Assembly (NCBI GenBank): GCA_964619785.1
Contig: CAZUGH010000042.1
Location: 1 to 16,172, forward strand
Direction: 5' to 3'
Length of the DNA stretch: 16,172 nucleotides
From: CAZUGH01 sp964619785
GTDB lineage: Bacteria; Bacillota; Clostridia; Lachnospirales; Lachnospiraceae
Both the position numbers and the translations under genes were made by a program. The notes beneath the pieces are model-generated. The model did not search any database. It saw only the letters and a program-made list of their open reading frames with translations, and had not been told where the DNA came from. Numbering within the stretch: position 1 is the stretch's first letter; each line of letters opens with the position of its first letter. Below, piece after piece: positions 13,285-16,172 of this stretch.

Positions 13285-14823
13285 CTAGTTTCCTGGTCTC
13301 GCTCCCATATCGCCACCTGCCATCTTGTTACCTCGATTGCCACCCGACATGCCACCCATCATTCCTGCTAATGCAGAATCTGAGGATTCGGTCGTCGTCG
13401 TACTTGTATCATCTGTTGGAATGATGACGTTGAGACCCTCTGTTAATTCATCACCTTGAACCTCGATGTAGTAATCGCTCTCCATACCTTTGGTTACGAC
13501 AATCTGCTTTTGGCTCTTGGTCGTTTCATCTGACACGTAGATAACCGAGTCTCCATTGTTGTTTGTATGAACAGCATCATATGGCACGGCAAATACATCA
13601 TAGACTTCTTCTAGAATAATACTGCACTTGGCTGTCATACCAACTTTAAGCCGCTCATCTGCCGTTTTTATTTTAATTGTAACTGAGTAGCCACTCGTAC
13701 TTGAGGTACTTGTTGTTCCTGCCGCTGCAGTCGTACCACCTGCTGAGGAGGAAGCCCCACTACCAGAAGAACTACTAAGCGAACTGCTTCCGGTAGTCGG
13801 TGCTACAAATGTTATCTCGCCTTCAATCTCATCCTCATCGGTTGCATCTGTGAGGATTACTACCTTCTGACCCTTTTTTACATTGTTAATGTCATACTCA
13901 TCAACCGAAGTTGTAACCTGCAATTGAGTACAATCACTAATCTCAAACATATCTCCACCGGAATATGTATCTCCTGCGGATACGCCTACTGCTGTAACCG
14001 TTCCCGACATCGGTGCGGTAACGGAGCATGCATCTAAGCTTTCCTTCGCATCATCAACAGAACGTTGCGCTTCCTTGATACTTTTCTTGTTGTTGTTTTT
14101 CGTTGTCGTTACAGACTGTTTCGCCGAGTCAATACTTGACTTGTTTTGTTTATTCGTATTGGTCTGCTCGCTGACTGCATTTTCATAACTATTCTTAGCC
14201 TGTGTCAATGATTGCTGCGCCTGCGTCAATTGTTCCTGCAATTTCGTTTTACTATCCGAGTCCTTGGCGGCACTAACTTGTTTCTCAAGAGAGGTAACCT
14301 TGGATTTAGCCGAGGTGTACTCCGACTTGGCAGATGCCACATTGCTGGCTGCCTTTGTCTTCTCTGTACTGTAGGTCTCCTTGGCATCAGTCAATTTACT
14401 CTGCGCTGATTCTAATTCAGAAGCTGCCTGACTCTTCGTATCTGACAAAGTTTCAACCGCATCATCATAGGATTCCTGCAAATCCTCCTGATCAAAAGTC
14501 ACCAACGTATCACCCTTATTTACTGTGTCACCTTCTGAGACATTCACTGCGGTTATCTCCACATTTGATACTGAGGTAGATACTGTCATTGTATCTGCAC
14601 TCTCAATGGTTCCTGTTGCACTTACGGAACTCGTCAAATCCGTCTTGGTAAGTTCAACTGTGTTTTGCTTCACTGCCTGCGCTGCCACCTTGGCACCACT
14701 TGCCCGATTACTAATAATAAATGTGGCAATAACAGCGGCAATGAGAATGATTACAATCAGCACGGTTATTACCTTATGGCGCTTTATCCATCTTCCGATA
14801 GAGCAAAAAAACTTTTTCACCAT
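13285..14823 (-). CDS. HlyD/MacA-like adaptor (membrane-fusion) protein of the exporter
   Basis: 512 residues, longer than typical MacA/YknX. The N-terminal membrane anchor is at about 17-37. A split lipoyl domain (about 75-112 and 266-300) brackets a coiled-coil hairpin at about 112-265, rich in Ser, Lys, Ala and Gln. The beta-barrel domain (about 300-410) is interrupted by a Ser/Thr/Gly/Ala linker at 344-379. The membrane-proximal domain follows, then a Ser/Thr tail (471-484) and a Gly/Met-rich end (485-512). In Gram-positives these proteins sit outside the membrane and help MacB-type permeases. A near-perfect AAGGAGG lies seven bases before the ATG. First gene of the exporter operon. I see no clear promoter in the 90-base gap upstream. 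Confidence 0.93.
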   Translation of the reverse strand: MVKKFFCSIGRWIKRHKVITVLIVIILIAAVIATFIISNRASGAKVAAQAVKQNTVELTKTDLTSSVSATGTIESADTMTVSTSVSNVEITAVNVSEGDTVNKGDTLVTFDQEDLQESYDDAVETLSDTKSQAASELESAQSKLTDAKETYSTEKTKAASNVASAKSEYTSAKSKVTSLEKQVSAAKDSDSKTKLQEQLTQAQQSLTQAKNSYENAVSEQTNTNKQNKSSIDSAKQSVTTTKNNNKKSIKEAQRSVDDAKESLDACSVTAPMSGTVTAVGVSAGDTYSGGDMFEISDCTQLQVTTSVDEYDINNVKKGQKVVILTDATDEDEIEGEITFVAPTTGSSSLSSSSGSGASSSAGGTTAAAGTTSTSSTSGYSVTIKIKTADERLKVGMTAKCSIILEEVYDVFAVPYDAVHTNNNGDSVIYVSDETTKSQKQIVVTKGMESDYYIEVQGDELTEGLNVIIPTDDTSTTTTESSDSALAGMMGGMSGGNRGNKMAGGDMGARPGN

Positions 14824-14913
14824 TTGATTTCCTCCTTCAACTTGGTAACCTAAGTTTATTGGGAAAATGTGTTTAATCGGTGAAAAAGTTTTGTAATAAA
14901 TTTGTTTAATTTG

Positions 14914-15897
14914 TTAGTAGATGTTCACAATCTTATGTAGATAATCAGCGAATGTTCGGGCTGCTTGAGCCGGTTCTACAATCTTTGCCTTCGTTCCAAG
15001 TGCCGCTAACCAACCAAAGAATTGACCACTCAACTCGATATTAATACGTGCCACAAAATGATTCTCATCCGCCTTCATAATGGTAACATCCTGGCCAAAG
15101 CGATCAATCACTACGCCAACCAATTCATTGTCAAACTGTATTCGAAGTGTCTCCTTCTCGCCACGAAACATACCAAAAATCCGCTTCGCATATGTCGCCA
15201 TATCAATCTCTTTAAATGCATGACCGCCCTTGCGTGTTGCATTTTCCACTTCCAGTTTCAGCATCTTGTCCACGCGATAATGCTTAATCGTATCCGCCTG
15301 CTCATCATATGCAATCATATAATAGTTCTCATCATCCCAGCACATACCCCAAGGACTTACCGTATAGCGCTGCCCATCTCGCCGCAGTTGCAACTTCTTC
15401 TCAATATTCCACTCTCCATATTGAAAGGAAATCATCCGTCCCTGGTTCATCGCCTCATGAATGGTATCGACATTATAGTAAATCGCCTCATTAACAGTCT
15501 TAATTCGATTGCTAACAATCACCTGACGTTGTAAGCGCCCAGCCTCATATTTGCTTGTCATCTTCTCAAGCTTCTTAATCAGCTCCTCGGACTTTCGTTC
15601 CGTGATAAACTTCGACGAAGCCACCGAATCCACAAGAATCTTCAACTCTGGCAACTCAAACTCCCGACTCGCCATATAGTAACCCTTCGGAGCCTCACGC
15701 CGCAGTAAAATATCGTAACCGAACAACCGCAATTGTTCAATATCATCATAAATACTTTTACGCTCCGCCGAAATCCCCTGCGTCTCTAACCGAGCAATAA
15801 TCTCCTTTGCATCTATCGAATGCTCATCATCCGTTTCTCTCATAAGCATATCGAGTATATAAAGCATTTTTAACTTCTGATTTGATAATCTTGGCAT
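14914..15897 (-). CDS. WYL-domain transcriptional regulator
   Basis: 327 residues. The N-terminal winged helix (about 1-75; LKMLYILDMLMRET, SAERKSIYDDIEQLRLFGYDI) binds DNA. A linker and a WYL domain follow at about 140-225 (ISFQYGEW, SPWGMCWDDENYYMIAYD, KHYRVDKM), then a C-terminal WCX-type extension (about 230-327) that often mediates oligomerisation. WYL regulators sense ligands, sometimes nucleic acid or nucleotides, and may repress or activate neighbours. The exporter operon begins 90 bases downstream on the same strand, so it is the best candidate target, and read-through is possible because no terminator is visible. AGAGG lies about six bases before the ATG. Confidence 0.93.
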   Translation of the reverse strand: MPRLSNQKLKMLYILDMLMRETDDEHSIDAKEIIARLETQGISAERKSIYDDIEQLRLFGYDILLRREAPKGYYMASREFELPELKILVDSVASSKFITERKSEELIKKLEKMTSKYEAGRLQRQVIVSNRIKTVNEAIYYNVDTIHEAMNQGRMISFQYGEWNIEKKLQLRRDGQRYTVSPWGMCWDDENYYMIAYDEQADTIKHYRVDKMLKLEVENATRKGGHAFKEIDMATYAKRIFGMFRGEKETLRIQFDNELVGVVIDRFGQDVTIMKADENHFVARINIELSGQFFGWLAALGTKAKIVEPAQAARTFADYLHKIVNIY

Positions 15898-15898
15898 A

Positions 15899-16057
15899 CT
15901 AATCCTCTTTTCTAGACTTCACATATAACACAATGGCAAAAATCACATCTAAGCAAAATACAAACTGTGAAATAGCAGCCACAGAGCACACAAGATATAA
16001 GGACAAAGCATGACAACAAGCAACTGCAAATTTCTTTTCATTACATGGTATCTCTCT
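15899..16057 (-). pseudogene. possible small hydrophobic reading frame, start unclear
   Basis: This frame is open for 52 codons and its stop lies one base before the WYL start. It would encode a small protein with a basic/acidic start (NEKKFAVACC), one or two hydrophobic segments, and a charged end (LDVIFAIVLYVKSRKED). That layout looks like a real small membrane protein. No ATG is in frame. The ATG in CCATGTAATGAA is displaced by one base, so either the start codon is broken, or the frame is chance. A competing 30-codon frame with an ATG at 16041 (stop 15949) is also hydrophobic. Weak support. Confidence 0.25.
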
Positions 16058-16072
16058 CTAGTTAATGGTAAT

Positions 16073-16101
16073 ATTATACCATAAAATGACTAAGTGGACA
16101 A
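16073..16101 (-). promoter_or_regulatory. strong extended -10 promoter of the WYL regulator
   Basis: On the minus strand TTGTCC (16096-16101), 17 bases ending in TGG, and a perfect TATAAT (16073-16078). Transcription would start near 16066, giving a leader of about 170 bases before the regulator, unusually long for this window. Confidence 0.7.
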
Positions 16102-16172
16102 ATTAGGAAATCCAGGGTTTGTGTCAAGTAATCGTTGGCAATTATTTTTTGTTTTTCAAAATGATATATTCT
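16102..16172. other. window edge, no gene recognised
   Basis: AT-rich, with T and A tracts. A minus-strand TTGACA (16122-16127) has no good -10 at the right distance. Nothing further can be supported from this short edge. Confidence 0.5.

Noticed and set aside
14839..14856. Imperfect palindrome AACTTGGTAACCTAAGTT upstream of the adaptor gene as an operator
   Set aside because: Only the outer five bases on each side match well (12 of 18 positions overall), and it lies next to the ribosome site with no defined promoter, so I do not call it.
15022..15534. 170-codon plus-strand frame
   Set aside because: It is fully antisense to the WYL regulator, whose domains are recognisable.

Overview
The window looks like chromosome of a low-to-mid GC Firmicute, most likely a Clostridia/Lachnospiraceae member. 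This rests on strong AGGAGG-type ribosome sites, sigma-A-like promoters with TAGAAT or extended TATAAT boxes, and a yaaO-yaaR-holB-ricT-trmN6-rsmI gene order like the Bacillus subtilis chromosome near abrB. The family-level placement is inference. Apart from the two ends, nearly all genes are on the minus strand.

Region by region. 1-318: 3' end of an ABC transporter ATPase on the plus strand, running convergently into rsmI. 325-6309 (minus): one tightly packed seven-gene operon read from right to left: Orn/Lys/Arg decarboxylase-like PLP enzyme, a guanylate-kinase-fold P-loop kinase, YaaR (DUF327), DNA polymerase III delta', RicT/YaaT (PSP1), TrmN6-like tRNA methyltransferase and RsmI. A good promoter lies at 6348-6376 and a possible internal one before yaaR. 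6477-7289 (plus): a YhfC-type intramembrane protease, divergent from that operon and closed by a bidirectional terminator. 7355-8641 (minus): a two-gene unit of a TM2-domain protein and a zinc-ribbon membrane protein of unknown function.

8700-9420 holds no convincing gene. It is packed with hairpins, GGGGTATA/TATACCCC inverted repeats with T-rich loops, direct repeats containing AAATTTCGTTG, and a possible small RNA with its own -10 box and terminator. This is the least explained part of the window.

9421-11136 (minus): a membrane-anchored NodB-type polysaccharide deacetylase followed by an unrecognised 86-residue protein. 11282-14823 (minus): a MacAB-like tripartite export operon (membrane-fusion/adaptor protein, ATPase, FtsX/MacB permease) ending at a strong terminator. 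14914-15897 (minus): a WYL-domain regulator just upstream of that operon and possibly its controller. It has a strong promoter at 16073-16101 and a leader of about 170 bases with small hydrophobic reading frames.

Working together: the first operon mixes replication (delta'), RNA modification (TrmN6, RsmI) and RNA-processing/developmental control (RicT) with a nucleotide-kinase-like protein and a PLP decarboxylase. The second half is cell-envelope oriented: deacetylase, exporter and membrane proteins of unknown role. No complete mobile element, phage gene, CRISPR array, tRNA or rRNA was found.
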